A stretch of DNA of 22,732 bases, taken from the NCBI GenBank assembly GCA_002369525.1, contig DFFN01000012.1, positions 1-22,732 on the forward strand, read 5' to 3'. Within the stretch, counting starts at the first letter, position 1. Every line of letters starts with the position of its first letter. The notes under the pieces were generated by a model, which saw only the letters and a list, made by a program, of their open reading frames with translations, did no database searches and was not told where the DNA came from. This stretch comes from Lachnoclostridium sp. UBA3775 (GTDB lineage: Bacteria; Bacillota; Clostridia; Lachnospirales; Lachnospiraceae). Position numbers and translations under genes: made by a program. This document shows, piece after piece, positions 14,816 to 22,732 of the stretch.

Positions 14816-15928
14816 ATGAGTATCAGAAAAGAAAGCTTCGGAAAAACTTCCGGGGGAGAAAAGGCCACGCTTTATACCATGACCAATAAAAACGGTCTGA
14901 GCGTTTCGATAACCGATTTCGGTGCAGCTATCATTTCGATCAGAACGCCGGATAAAAACGGCAGGTTTGACGATATCTGCTTAAGCTACCCTTCTGTAAA
15001 GGGTTATGAGAACAGTGTTGATAATTTCGGCGGACTGATGGGCCGCGTATGCAACCGTGTTGACGGAGCGAAGACCGTCATCGACGGAAAGAAGGTCAGG
15101 CTCGAGGACAATGACGGAGGAAAGACTCTTCATTCCGGCAACAGATCCTACAATAAGTACTTTTATGAGGTTGAGGCCTACGGCGAGGAAGGCGAGGACA
15201 GCCTGGAGTTTTCAAGGCTTTCACCTGACGGCGAACAGGGCTGGCCCGGAAATCTTGACGTCAGTGTGACCTATACGCTTACCGATGATGATGAACTGCT
15301 GATCGAGTATTATGCGGTTTCAGACAAGACAACCGCGATCAACCTTACCAACCATGCTTATTTTAATCTTAACGGGCATGCGTCCGGTAATGTGCTTGAC
15401 CATAAGGTATGGATAAAGGCAAATGAGTTTACGCCCGCAGGACCCAATAATGTTCCGGACGGAACCATAGCCGGGGTTGAGGGAACTCCCATGGATTTCA
15501 GACAGGCAAAGGAAATCGGCAGTTTTATCCGTCCGTACTGCGAAAAGAGAGACGAACTCGGTGAGCATAATTTTGACGAATGTCCTTATGAACCGATAAA
15601 GAAGCAGCATGGCTATGATCACAATTATGTGCTTGACATTGACTGCGATAAGGATGAGGTCGAGCTTGTGGCAAGCTGCGTAAGCGAAAAGAGCGGAAGA
15701 AAACTCGAGGTGTTCACCGATCTTCCCGGCATGCATTTTTACACCGGCAACTGGGTGAATCCCGCCGAAGAGATGAAGGACGGCGCAAAATATGATTTTT
15801 GGCAGGGTGTATGCTTTGAAACCCAGAATTTTCCCAATGCCTGCAATGTACCTTCCTTCCCGAATTCCGTCTACAAGGCCGGCGAACCATTTGATTCGGT
15901 GACAATCTATAAATTCAGTGTGATTTAA
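14816..15928 (+). CDS. galM: Aldose 1-epimerase (mutarotase)
   Basis: Interconverts alpha and beta anomers of aldoses such as glucose or galactose. The 370 residues fit the GalM family: GRVCNRV, TLHSG, the catalytic base region NLTNHAYFNLNG with His180, YDHNYVLD, and the catalytic acid region VCFETQNFPNA with Glu335. No signal peptide, so cytoplasmic. CAGGAG precedes the ATG. The 40-bp upstream gap shows no clear promoter, so it may be read with aspS. No other Leloir-pathway gene is nearby, so the precise sugar is open. Confidence 0.95.
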   Translation: MSIRKESFGKTSGGEKATLYTMTNKNGLSVSITDFGAAIISIRTPDKNGRFDDICLSYPSVKGYENSVDNFGGLMGRVCNRVDGAKTVIDGKKVRLEDNDGGKTLHSGNRSYNKYFYEVEAYGEEGEDSLEFSRLSPDGEQGWPGNLDVSVTYTLTDDDELLIEYYAVSDKTTAINLTNHAYFNLNGHASGNVLDHKVWIKANEFTPAGPNNVPDGTIAGVEGTPMDFRQAKEIGSFIRPYCEKRDELGEHNFDECPYEPIKKQHGYDHNYVLDIDCDKDEVELVASCVSEKSGRKLEVFTDLPGMHFYTGNWVNPAEEMKDGAKYDFWQGVCFETQNFPNACNVPSFPNSVYKAGEPFDSVTIYKFSVI

Positions 15929-15931
15929 GAA

Positions 15932-16708
15932 ATGGCAGAGAAGATAAATAAGATTTTTTTGATCCTGTGTCTGTTATCCGCCTTATGCTTTTCATCATGC
16001 GGTAAAACGAAAAAGAGTGTATATGCCCCGGAGGGCAGCGACATTAAGGAGGCAACCCTTTCCGATTCCGCTCAGACCTTTTTCCAGTACCGTTATCCCG
16101 TTGAAGGCCAGCTCTGCGCCGACATTTTCATACTTGACTACGGACATATCTATGTCAGGCTTTTTGATGAGGATGCACCGGGCGCAGTTGAAAATTTCAG
16201 AAAAAAAGCCGAAAAAGGTGCATATACCGGTACTCTGATCTCGAAAGCAGTCAAGGACTATTATGTTCAGGGCGGAAAACCGCTTACGGACGATGTGAAA
16301 GAGGAAAGCATCTGGGGCGGCGGCTTTACAAATGAGATTAGCTCGAGGCTCGCACCCACCAGGGGAGCTTTGTGCATGGCAAATCAGGGGAGAAACGGCA
16401 CCAATGCCCAGCAGTTTTTCATTGTGACGACAAGTGCCGAAACGATAAAAAAGCTTGATGAACCGCTTAATGAACGCTATGGCATCGGACTCAGGCAGTA
16501 TCTTGAAGAAAACTACGGTACCGAGCTGGACGATAAGAAGCTTGGCAGGTTCCTTGACTACGGAGGGGCTCCGTGGATATATGGCCACAATACTGTTTTC
16601 GGTCAGGTCTTCAAAGGCTTCGATGTTCTCGACAAGGTGGAAGAGGACGCTGCCGGCGGTAAAAGTGATATATATATAAAAAAGATAACGGTTTACAAAT
16701 ATGTGTGA
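15932..16708 (+). CDS. Cyclophilin-type peptidyl-prolyl isomerase lipoprotein with altered active site
   Basis: A 258-residue surface lipoprotein: the signal ends in the lipobox FSSC with Cys23. The rest is a cyclophilin fold: a proposed helper of protein folding outside the membrane. Matching segments are DAPGAVENFRKKAEKG, DYYVQGGKP, GALCMANQGRNGTNAQQFF and GHNTVFGQV. The usual His-Arg of the active site is Ser104-Lys105 here, so the key Arg is a Lys. The Phe of MANQG...QQFF and the His of GHNTVFG are kept. A ~45-residue insertion sits before PWIYGHN. The start is 3 bp after galM with a poor ribosome binding site, suggesting coupling. Activity may be weak or binding-only. Confidence 0.88.
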   Translation: MAEKINKIFLILCLLSALCFSSCGKTKKSVYAPEGSDIKEATLSDSAQTFFQYRYPVEGQLCADIFILDYGHIYVRLFDEDAPGAVENFRKKAEKGAYTGTLISKAVKDYYVQGGKPLTDDVKEESIWGGGFTNEISSRLAPTRGALCMANQGRNGTNAQQFFIVTTSAETIKKLDEPLNERYGIGLRQYLEENYGTELDDKKLGRFLDYGGAPWIYGHNTVFGQVFKGFDVLDKVEEDAAGGKSDIYIKKITVYKYV

Positions 16709-16732
16709 GTTTGTTTCTCAAAAGGAGAAGAT

Positions 16733-17410
16733 ATGGACGCTTTAAAAATTCTTGTTGTTGATGACGAACTGAGGATAAGAAAGCTTTTAAAGGACTTTCT
16801 CGGCAAGGCCGGATATGTGATAGTCGAGGCGGCCGACGGTGAGGAGGCGCTTGAAAAATTTTTTAAGGACAAGGACATCGCGCTGGTGCTGCTTGACGTG
16901 ATGATGCCGAAGCTTGACGGCTGGGATGTTTTAAAGTCCATCAGACAGTATTCCGACACTCCCGTGGTCATGCTGACCGCAAAGGATGATGAGAAGAATG
17001 AGCTTACCGGCTTCGAGCTTAAGGCGGATGATTTCATTTCCAAGACCACAAGCCCCAAGGTCATTGTGGCAAGGATAGATGCCCTGATGAGGAGAACGGT
17101 AGCCGCAGATGCCGAGCCTGTTGAGGTATACGGTATTCTGATCGACAAGCGTGCTCACGAGGTAAAGGTTGACGGCGAGCTTATCGAGCTTTCCGTAAAG
17201 GAGTTTGAGCTTCTGACCTTCTTTGTGGAAAACAAGGGAGTTGCCCTTTCAAGAGAGAAGATACTCAACAATGTGTGGAATTATGAGTATGTGGGCGATG
17301 CCAGAACGATAGATACCCATGTCAAAAAGCTGCGTTCAAAGCTTGGAGCCAAGGGCGAATATATCAAAACCATCTGGGGCTACGGCTATAAGTTCGAGCC
17401 GGAAAAGTAA
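16733..17410 (+). CDS. OmpR/PhoB-family response regulator (VanR-like)
   Basis: A 225-residue DNA-binding regulator. Receiver: LVVDDELRIRKLL, phosphoacceptor Asp55 in LLDVMMPKLDGW, MLTAKDD and Lys104. The residue after this Lys is Thr (SKTTSP) where nearly all members have Pro. The winged helix has LSVKEFELLTFF, LSREKIL, ARTIDTHVKKLRSKL and GYGYKF. AAGGAG lies 7 bp before the ATG. The partner kinase starts 3 bp after its stop. The N-terminal half ends with ALMRR at about residue 123. The genes it controls are not evident. Confidence 0.95.
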   Translation: MDALKILVVDDELRIRKLLKDFLGKAGYVIVEAADGEEALEKFFKDKDIALVLLDVMMPKLDGWDVLKSIRQYSDTPVVMLTAKDDEKNELTGFELKADDFISKTTSPKVIVARIDALMRRTVAADAEPVEVYGILIDKRAHEVKVDGELIELSVKEFELLTFFVENKGVALSREKILNNVWNYEYVGDARTIDTHVKKLRSKLGAKGEYIKTIWGYGYKFEPEK

Positions 17411-17413
17411 AAA

Positions 17414-18949
17414 ATGAAACTGAAGAATTCATTCAGAATGCAGTTCGCCTTGGTGTTTGTGGCGCTGATGGCGAGCTGTATTCTTATAAGCATACTTGTT
17501 TCAAACCTTCTGCTTAAGACCTACTATCGTAACCGACAGATGGGCAATCTGGAAGAAATCTTTGACAGGATAGACGACAGGCTGGGGAAACGTACCTTCA
17601 TTTCCGAGGGTACCATAAGAGAAGAGCTTGACAGGATGAGTGCAAATTACAACTTCGATATCTGCCTTTTTGACCGCCTCGGCGGTGTGGCGGTCTACAG
17701 CTCCGACGGAAACAACAAAAAGCTGGTTGATTCGCTAAGCTCCTATATTTTCACGGGAGAAGACTCAACTGCCAGAAATTCAGAGCTGGTCAAGGAAGAG
17801 GACGAGATAAAGATTTTCAGAACAGAAAACGAGTACTATGACACGGTCAACTACGATCTTGTCGGAGTGCTCAGAAACGGTATATACTGCCTTGTCAGGA
17901 TGAACTATGCCAGCGTCGAGCGTGCGGCAAGGGTCGCAAACAATTTCTACGCATACGTAGGTATTTTCATCATTCTGATCGAAGCTATCGTCATCATTGT
18001 ATTCCTGAGACGGTTTACCAAGCCGATACTTGTGATGAATGAGGTCGCAAAGAAGATGGCGAATCTTGATTTTGAGGCTAAGGCGGAGGTCAGCTCGGCC
18101 AATGAGATCGGTCAGCTCGCCAAAAGCCTGAATATACTCTCGGAAAGCCTTGAGCAGAATATCCTTGAGCTTAAGAAGGCCAATTCCGAGCTTCAGGTGG
18201 ACCTTGAAAAGAGGGAAAAGCTTGACGAGATGAGGAGGGACTTTCTTGGAAATGTTTCCCATGAGCTTAAAACCCCTATCGCTATAATACAGGGCTATGC
18301 CGAAGGCCTCAAGGAGGGCGTGAACGACGATCCCGAAAGCAGGGATTTCTACTGCGACGTCATCATGGACGAAGCTGCAAAAATGAATACGATGGTAAAA
18401 AAGATACTGTCGCTTAACAAGCTTGAGTATGGCGAAGACCAGCTTGAGATCAGCCGTTTCGACATCACGAACATGATACAGGGAGTTCTTTCGGCTTCGG
18501 AGGTGCTTGCGGACGGCAGGGATATAAAAATAATTTTTGACGATAAAACGCCGCATTTTGTGTTTGCGGACGAATATATGACCGAGGAGGTCATTACAAA
18601 CTATATAAGCAATGCCTACCACTATGTTGCGGATGAGAACATAATAAGGGTGGAACTAAAGGAACATAACGGTTCACTGCGTTTTTCGGTATATAATTCC
18701 GGCAGCCACATAGACGACGATGATCTTGGCAAGGTCTGGGAAAAGTTCTATAAGGTTGACAAGGCAAGAACAAGGGAATACGGAGGCAGCGGGATCGGAC
18801 TGTCGATTGTAAAAGCCATTATGGAGCTTCACCACAGGGAATGCGGCGTCAGAAACATAGATAACGGTGTCGAGTTCTGGGCGGATTTTGACTGTATGGC
18901 AAATATAAGTACAGCAGGTAAGGAAGAAAGAAATGATAGCGATAATTGA
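17414..18949 (+). CDS. Sensor histidine kinase (VanS-like) with HAMP and coiled coil
   Basis: A 511-residue membrane kinase, likely partner of the regulator just upstream. Transmembrane segments at about 11-31 and 182-201 enclose a ~150-residue outer sensor. HAMP (about 202-256) is followed by a charged coiled coil (LEQNILELKKANSELQ). HisKA has His283 in NVSHELKTPIAIIQG. The ATPase has NYISNA, then a VYNSGSHIDDDDL version of the G1 box in which Asn replaces Asp, as in VanS-type kinases, and GGSGIGLSI. The last 17 bp overlap hisH. The signal is unknown; cell-wall stress is a common theme of the family. Confidence 0.94.
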   Translation: MKLKNSFRMQFALVFVALMASCILISILVSNLLLKTYYRNRQMGNLEEIFDRIDDRLGKRTFISEGTIREELDRMSANYNFDICLFDRLGGVAVYSSDGNNKKLVDSLSSYIFTGEDSTARNSELVKEEDEIKIFRTENEYYDTVNYDLVGVLRNGIYCLVRMNYASVERAARVANNFYAYVGIFIILIEAIVIIVFLRRFTKPILVMNEVAKKMANLDFEAKAEVSSANEIGQLAKSLNILSESLEQNILELKKANSELQVDLEKREKLDEMRRDFLGNVSHELKTPIAIIQGYAEGLKEGVNDDPESRDFYCDVIMDEAAKMNTMVKKILSLNKLEYGEDQLEISRFDITNMIQGVLSASEVLADGRDIKIIFDDKTPHFVFADEYMTEEVITNYISNAYHYVADENIIRVELKEHNGSLRFSVYNSGSHIDDDDLGKVWEKFYKVDKARTREYGGSGIGLSIVKAIMELHHRECGVRNIDNGVEFWADFDCMANISTAGKEERNDSDN

Positions 18950-19547
18950 TTATGATGCAGGAAACATTGCGAGCGTTCTGAAGGCTTTCGAGAAGATCGG
19001 GGCCGAGGTGGTGCTTACGAGAGACCCGTTGGTGATACTTGAGGCAGAGAAAATAGTGCTGCCGGGTGTCGGAGCTTTCGGTGATGCAATGGAAAAGCTT
19101 AAGGGTTACGGGCTTGTCGGACCGATCAGGGAGGCTGTTGCGAAGAATATTCCGTTTCTTGGAATATGCCTCGGGCTGCAGCTGATCTTTGAAAGCTCGG
19201 AGGAAAGCCCGGGAGTTGAGGGAATCGGCCTTCTTAAAGGAAAAATTCTCAGAATACCCGATACCGAAGGGCTTAAGATACCTCATATCGGCTGGAATGA
19301 CCTCAGTGTGAGGAAAGGTTCAAGGCTGTTTGAGGGCGTTGGTGAACATCCTTATGTTTATTTTGTACACTCCTATTATCTTAAGGCGGAAAATGCCGGA
19401 GACGTTGCGGCAACGACGGAGTACGGAACTCTTATACATGCGGCCGTTGAATCGGGCAATATATTTGCGACTCAGTTCCATCCTGAAAAAAGCGGAGACG
19501 TGGGACTTAGGATACTTGAAAATTTTGCCGCATTGAAGGCTTTGTAA
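18933..19547 (+). CDS. hisH: Imidazole glycerol phosphate synthase, glutaminase subunit
   Basis: Hydrolyses glutamine and passes ammonia to HisF for histidine synthesis. The 204 residues fit HisH: IIDYDAGNIASV at the start, the oxyanion/nucleophile segment FLGICLGLQLIFE with Cys79, and the triad partners His183 and Glu185 in QFHPEKSGDVG. It begins inside the end of the kinase gene (17-bp overlap) with GGAAG upstream, so it is probably translated from the same message. HisF follows after 31 bp. No other his gene is in the window. Confidence 0.97.
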   Translation: MIAIIDYDAGNIASVLKAFEKIGAEVVLTRDPLVILEAEKIVLPGVGAFGDAMEKLKGYGLVGPIREAVAKNIPFLGICLGLQLIFESSEESPGVEGIGLLKGKILRIPDTEGLKIPHIGWNDLSVRKGSRLFEGVGEHPYVYFVHSYYLKAENAGDVAATTEYGTLIHAAVESGNIFATQFHPEKSGDVGLRILENFAALKAL

Positions 19548-19578
19548 GCCTGTATATTATGATCAGCGAGGAAATCAT

Positions 19579-20340
19579 ATGTTTACCAAAAGAATCATTC
19601 CCTGCCTTGATGTAAAGGACGGCAGGGTTGTAAAAGGAATAAATTTTGTGGATTTAAGAGATGCCGGAGATCCGGTCGAGGTCGGCGCGGCATACGGCGA
19701 AGCAGGTGCTGACGAGCTTGTTTTCCTTGACATAACCGCATCCTCCGATGCAAGAACGATAAAGAAGGAGATGGTAAGGCGTGTTGCCGAGACTGTTTTC
19801 ATTCCGTTTACCGTCGGCGGAGGGATCAGAAGCGTGGATGACTTCAGGATGATACTCAGAGAGGGCGCAGACAAGGTTGCCGTAAATTCGGCTGCCATAA
19901 TGAATCCGACGCTTATCTCGGAGGCTGCGGATAAGTTCGGAAGCCAGTGTGTGGTATGCGCCATAGATGCAAAAAGAAGGGAAGACGGCAGCGGCTGGAA
20001 TATATATAAAAACGGCGGACGCATCGACATGGGCATCGATGCGGTTGAGTGGGCAATAAAGGCTGTAGAGCTTGGAGCAGGAGAACTTTTGCTTACCAGC
20101 ATGGACTGCGACGGAACGAAGAACGGCTATGATATCGAGCTTACAAGGATAATATCCGAAAATGTAAAGGTGCCGGTGATAGCTTCGGGCGGGGCCGGAA
20201 CCAAAGAGCACTTCTATGAGGCTCTGACAGAAGGAAAAGCGGATGCGGCACTTGCGGCAAGCCTTTTCCATTATAAAGAACTCGAAATAAAGGAAGTAAA
20301 AGAATATTTGAGAAGCCGCGGCGTGAGCGTGAGGCTGTAG
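19579..20340 (+). CDS. hisF: Imidazole glycerol phosphate synthase, cyclase subunit
   Basis: Uses ammonia from HisH to turn PRFAR into imidazole glycerol phosphate and AICAR. The 253 residues are a standard TIM barrel with both catalytic aspartates: Asp11 in RIIPCLDVKDGRVVKG and Asp130 in VVCAIDAKR. Phosphate-binding segments VGGGIRS and ASGGAGT are intact. GAGGAAA precedes the ATG. It pairs with hisH just upstream. Fully typical. Confidence 0.98.
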   Translation: MFTKRIIPCLDVKDGRVVKGINFVDLRDAGDPVEVGAAYGEAGADELVFLDITASSDARTIKKEMVRRVAETVFIPFTVGGGIRSVDDFRMILREGADKVAVNSAAIMNPTLISEAADKFGSQCVVCAIDAKRREDGSGWNIYKNGGRIDMGIDAVEWAIKAVELGAGELLLTSMDCDGTKNGYDIELTRIISENVKVPVIASGGAGTKEHFYEALTEGKADAALAASLFHYKELEIKEVKEYLRSRGVSVRL

Positions 20341-20358
20341 GCAAAAGGCAGGTACGAT

Positions 20359-21036
20359 ATGGGGGCAATCGCTAACGACTGGCTGCCTGCGATAGGAGCC
20401 GAGTTTAAAAAGCCTTATTATAAGGAACTTTACAATTTTGTGAAGGAAGAATATAACACTAAGCTGATATTTCCGAAGTCGGAGGATATTTTCAATGCGT
20501 TCCATCTCACGCCTCTTCATGAGGTGAAGGTCGTGATTTTGGGACAGGACCCGTACCACAATGTGGGTCAGGCACACGGACTGTCGTTTTCGGTGCAGCC
20601 GGGGATAGAGATACCTCCGTCGCTTGAAAACATATACAAAGAGATGCATGATGATATCGGTACTTATATCCCCGACAACGGCTGTCTTACAAAATGGGCC
20701 AGGCAGGGCGTGTTGCTTCTCAATACCGTACTGACGGTAAGGGCTCACCAGGCCAATTCGCATCAGGGGCACGGCTGGGAGGAGTTTACGGATGCGGTTA
20801 TCGCTGCCGTCAACAAAGAGGACAGACCGATAGTTTTTATGCTATGGGGATCGCCCGCAAGAAAGAAAAAGGCGATGCTTGATAATCCAAAGCATCTTAT
20901 TCTTGAGGCACCGCATCCAAGCCCGCTTTCAGCATACAGGGGTTTTTTCGGAAGCAGGCCGTTCAGCAAAGCAAATGAATTTTTAAGGAAAAACAAAATC
21001 AAGGAGATAGACTGGCAGATAGAAAACATTAAATAG
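20359..21036 (+). CDS. ung: Uracil-DNA glycosylase, family 1
   Basis: Removes uracil from DNA to start base-excision repair. The 225 residues carry the family 1 motifs: GQDPYHNVGQAHGLSFSV with catalytic Asp64, LLLNTVLTV, the WG of VFMLWGSPA, and HPSPLSAYRGFFGSRPFSKAN with His186. The protein ends at the usual point. It follows hisF by 18 bp and is likely read with it. No sign of a phage origin. Confidence 0.98.
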   Translation: MGAIANDWLPAIGAEFKKPYYKELYNFVKEEYNTKLIFPKSEDIFNAFHLTPLHEVKVVILGQDPYHNVGQAHGLSFSVQPGIEIPPSLENIYKEMHDDIGTYIPDNGCLTKWARQGVLLLNTVLTVRAHQANSHQGHGWEEFTDAVIAAVNKEDRPIVFMLWGSPARKKKAMLDNPKHLILEAPHPSPLSAYRGFFGSRPFSKANEFLRKNKIKEIDWQIENIK

Positions 21037-21066
21037 GAAAAAAAGGAAGAGGAAGGTAAATATAAT

Positions 21067-21918
21067 ATGGCCGACAATATGTTTCAGGACATTACCGTTG
21101 AGGAGCTTAATCCCTCGATATGGTATTGCAGCAGGGTTCACGATTCAAGAAACGAGCAGGTTCACCATCACAGCAATAATATAGAGCTTGCGTATATTTT
21201 ATCCGGCAACGGTAAATATATGGTAAATCAGCAGGAATATAGTGTGACGCAGGGCGACCTTATCATATGCAACCCCGGTGATGATCACCAGAGCATAGTT
21301 ACGGACCGCAACAATCCGACTATAGAATTCATTTGCGGATTCAGCGATGTTTATTTTACCGGCATGGGCAGAAACCGCATCGAGCTTGCCGACGGTTCAT
21401 CGAGACTAAGGTTTACACCGGAGCACAGAAGGGAAATATCGCGCTGCTGTTATGATATAATCGAAGAAAATGACAGAGCAGAGCCCGGACGTTACTATAT
21501 CATTAAGGGCCTTGTAATCAGGATGCTGGTAGTTATCTTCCGCGCAATACAGGGCGATGTGAAGAACATGGCACAGGGAACAAGCTTCTCGTCATATGCA
21601 AGAACCTATGTTACAAACAAGATCATAGATTATCTCAACAAGAACTATGAGCATAAGATATCACTCGACCAGATCGCTACGAACATGTACTTAAGTCCGG
21701 TCTACATCTCCAAGATATTTAAAGAGAAAACAGGAGATTCGCCGATAAATTACCTGATCAGGATAAGGCTGGAAAAGGCGAAGGAACTGCTTTCTTCCGA
21801 CAGGAACACCAGCATCAGGGAAATTGCGCTGAAGGTCGGATATGAGGATGTGTACCACTTTTCAAAGCTGTTTAAAAAGCATTTCGGAATATCGCCTCTG
21901 ACATACAGAAAACAGTAA
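21067..21918 (+). CDS. AraC-family transcriptional regulator with N-terminal cupin
   Basis: A 283-residue cytoplasmic regulator. The N-terminal ~130 residues form an AraC-type cupin (HHHSNNIELAYILSGNGKY, GDLIICNPGDDHQ), a likely ligand-binding pocket. The C-terminal ~100 residues hold two helix-turn-helix motifs: ISLDQIATNMYLSPVYISKIF and IREIALKVGYEDVYHFSKLF, ending with FGISPLTYRKQ. Members often control sugar uptake and use. No sugar genes are adjacent, so the targets are unclear. GGAAGG lies before the ATG. The following CIRCE hairpin may also end this transcript. Confidence 0.94.
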   Translation: MADNMFQDITVEELNPSIWYCSRVHDSRNEQVHHHSNNIELAYILSGNGKYMVNQQEYSVTQGDLIICNPGDDHQSIVTDRNNPTIEFICGFSDVYFTGMGRNRIELADGSSRLRFTPEHRREISRCCYDIIEENDRAEPGRYYIIKGLVIRMLVVIFRAIQGDVKNMAQGTSFSSYARTYVTNKIIDYLNKNYEHKISLDQIATNMYLSPVYISKIFKEKTGDSPINYLIRIRLEKAKELLSSDRNTSIREIALKVGYEDVYHFSKLFKKHFGISPLTYRKQ

Positions 21919-21928
21919 ATGACCGTTA

Positions 21929-21955
21929 TTAGCACTCAATCAAAATGAGTGCTAA
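21929..21955. promoter_or_regulatory. CIRCE operator (HrcA binding site)
   Basis: TTAGCACTC, nine bases, GAGTGCTAA: an exact match to the CIRCE consensus. HrcA binds it and represses groESL until heat stress. It lies 7 bp upstream of the -35 box, not downstream of the start as in B. subtilis. A T-run follows directly, so the hairpin could also serve as terminator for the AraC gene. Confidence 0.98.
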
Positions 21956-21962
21956 TTTTTTG

Positions 21963-21991
21963 TTGACAAGTGAAGAAATTAGTGATATACT
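21963..21991 (+). promoter_or_regulatory. Promoter of groESL
   Basis: TTGACA (21963-21968), 17-bp spacer, TATACT (21986-21991): a near-consensus sigma-A promoter. The ~95-nt leader contains two short inverted repeats: CCGGT/ACCGG near 22013-22026 and GCACA/TGTGC near 22047-22064. Confidence 0.93.
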
Positions 21992-22091
21992 ACGTAACAG
22001 TTAAAAAAATACCGGTAAAAAACCGGAAATTGAAGTGGTTTATTGCCGCACATAAAGTTGTGCGCAGCCGACTTCGGAAAGAGAGGAAAAA

Positions 22092-22379
22092 ATGAAGTTA
22101 GTACCTTTAGGCGACAAAGTCGTATTAAAAGAGAAAGAGGCTGAAAAGACTACCCAGTCGGGCATCATTCTTTCAACAAGCGCTCAGGAAAAACCCCAGG
22201 AGGCTGTTGTGGTTGCAGTCGGCCCCGGTGGCAACATAGACGGCAAAGAGGTCGTTATGCAGGTTAAAGAGGGTGACAATGTAATCTACTCAAAATATGC
22301 AGGAACCAAGGTAAAGCTTGGTGATGAGGAGTTTACGGTTGTGGCTCAGAAGGATATAATTGCTCTGGTGACTGAGTAA
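22092..22379 (+). CDS. groES: Co-chaperonin GroES
   Basis: The 95-residue lid of the GroEL chaperonin. MKLVPLGDKVVLKE, the mobile loop around EKTTQSGIILSTSAQEKPQ, VVAVGPGG, VKEGDNVIYSKYAGTKVK and the end KDIIALV are standard. GAGAGG lies before the ATG. It is first in the groESL operon under CIRCE control and is followed by groEL after 32 bp. Confidence 0.99.
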   Translation: MKLVPLGDKVVLKEKEAEKTTQSGIILSTSAQEKPQEAVVVAVGPGGNIDGKEVVMQVKEGDNVIYSKYAGTKVKLGDEEFTVVAQKDIIALVTE

Positions 22380-22411
22380 TTCTTAAAAGAGAGAAACAGG
22401 AGGCGTTTAAA

Positions 22412-22732
22412 ATGGCTAAAGAAATCAAATACGGTGCCGATGCAAGAGCATCACTTAAAGCAGGCGTTGATACGCTTGCGAATACAGTAAGAGTAACACT
22501 CGGACCCAAGGGAAGAAACGTAGTGCTCGACAAGACCTACGGCACTCCGCTGATCACGAACGACGGTGTGACCATTGCGAAGGAGATCGAGCTGGAGGAT
22601 GCTTTTGAGAATATGGGCGCCCAGCTGGTAAAGGAAGTCGCTACCAAGACCAACGATGCAGCCGGCGACGGTACGACGACCGCAACGGTCCTTGCACAGG
22701 CGATGGTAAACGAAGGAATGAAGAACCTGGCA
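22412..22732 (+). CDS. groEL: Chaperonin GroEL, N-terminal part (3' truncated by window edge)
   Basis: The first 107 residues of the 60-kDa chaperonin; the rest is outside the window. Start: MAKEIKYGADARASLKAG, with AGGAGG 8 bp upstream. The ATP-binding segments are present: VTLGPKGRNVVLDK, ITNDGVTIAKEIELED and DAAGDGTTTATVLAQA with the catalytic-loop Asp. It is co-transcribed with groES. No abnormality in the visible part. Confidence 0.99.
   Translation, partial: MAKEIKYGADARASLKAGVDTLANTVRVTLGPKGRNVVLDKTYGTPLITNDGVTIAKEIELEDAFENMGAQLVKEVATKTNDAAGDGTTTATVLAQAMVNEGMKNLA

Noticed and set aside
19654..20772. Long open frame on the minus strand (about 370 codons) opposite hisF and ung
   Set aside because: hisF and ung are certain by motifs; the antisense frame shows no domain and is a codon-bias shadow.
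1..22732. CRISPR arrays, tRNA or rRNA genes, transposases, integrases
   Set aside because: No repeat-spacer pattern, no cloverleaf or rRNA sequence recognised by eye, and no coding region with recombinase or transposase motifs.

Overview
The window looks like a chromosomal segment of a low-to-mid-GC Gram-positive anaerobe of the Clostridia, most likely a Lachnospiraceae relative. The reasons are many lipobox lipoproteins, AAAGGAGG-type ribosome binding sites, a CIRCE-controlled groESL operon, VanRS-like two-component pairs, and an Agr-type peptide gene with the clostridial 'QPKxPE' tail. The genus cannot be fixed from the sequence alone.

Layout. (1) 1-2762, + strand: the end of an OmpR-type response regulator, its histidine kinase and a translationally coupled membrane-anchored protein of unknown function. 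(2) 2839-4083, +: a secreted lipoprotein with a Cys-x5-Arg tyrosine phosphatase site. (3) 4094-6745, - strand: an agrB-agrC-agrA quorum-sensing operon with overlapping genes. (4) 6746-7120: a dense regulatory region with three copies of a ~35-bp element, each two half-sites 21 bp apart and each 61-62 bp upstream of a -10 box. They fit LytTR-regulator (AgrA) operators for the agrBCA promoter and for two tandem promoters facing the other way. (5) 7121-12512, +: a 48-residue agrD-like peptide gene with serine instead of cysteine at the ring position, two paralogous lipoproteins, two ABC-2-type permeases and an ABC ATPase, closed by a strong intrinsic terminator at 12525-12568. (6) 12570-16708, +: aspS with its own promoter, a DUF1294 membrane protein, galM and a cyclophilin-type lipoprotein. 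(7) 16733-21036, +: a second response regulator/kinase pair, then hisH, hisF and ung, closely packed. (8) 21067-22732, +: an AraC-family regulator, then CIRCE, promoter, groES and the start of groEL.

Most interesting part: 4094-12512 reads as a complete but rearranged Agr circuit. AgrB would process and export the AgrD peptide, AgrC would sense it, and AgrA would bind the three operators and switch on both agrBCA and the divergent agrD-lipoprotein-ABC unit. The ligand is predicted to be a serine-lactone rather than a thiolactone. The lipoprotein/ABC genes would be the main quorum output; their function is unknown. The agr genes and the two lipoproteins look more AT-rich than the flanking housekeeping genes, which suggests acquisition as a block, but no integrase, transposase or attachment site was seen. 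No tRNA, rRNA, CRISPR or insertion sequence was recognised.
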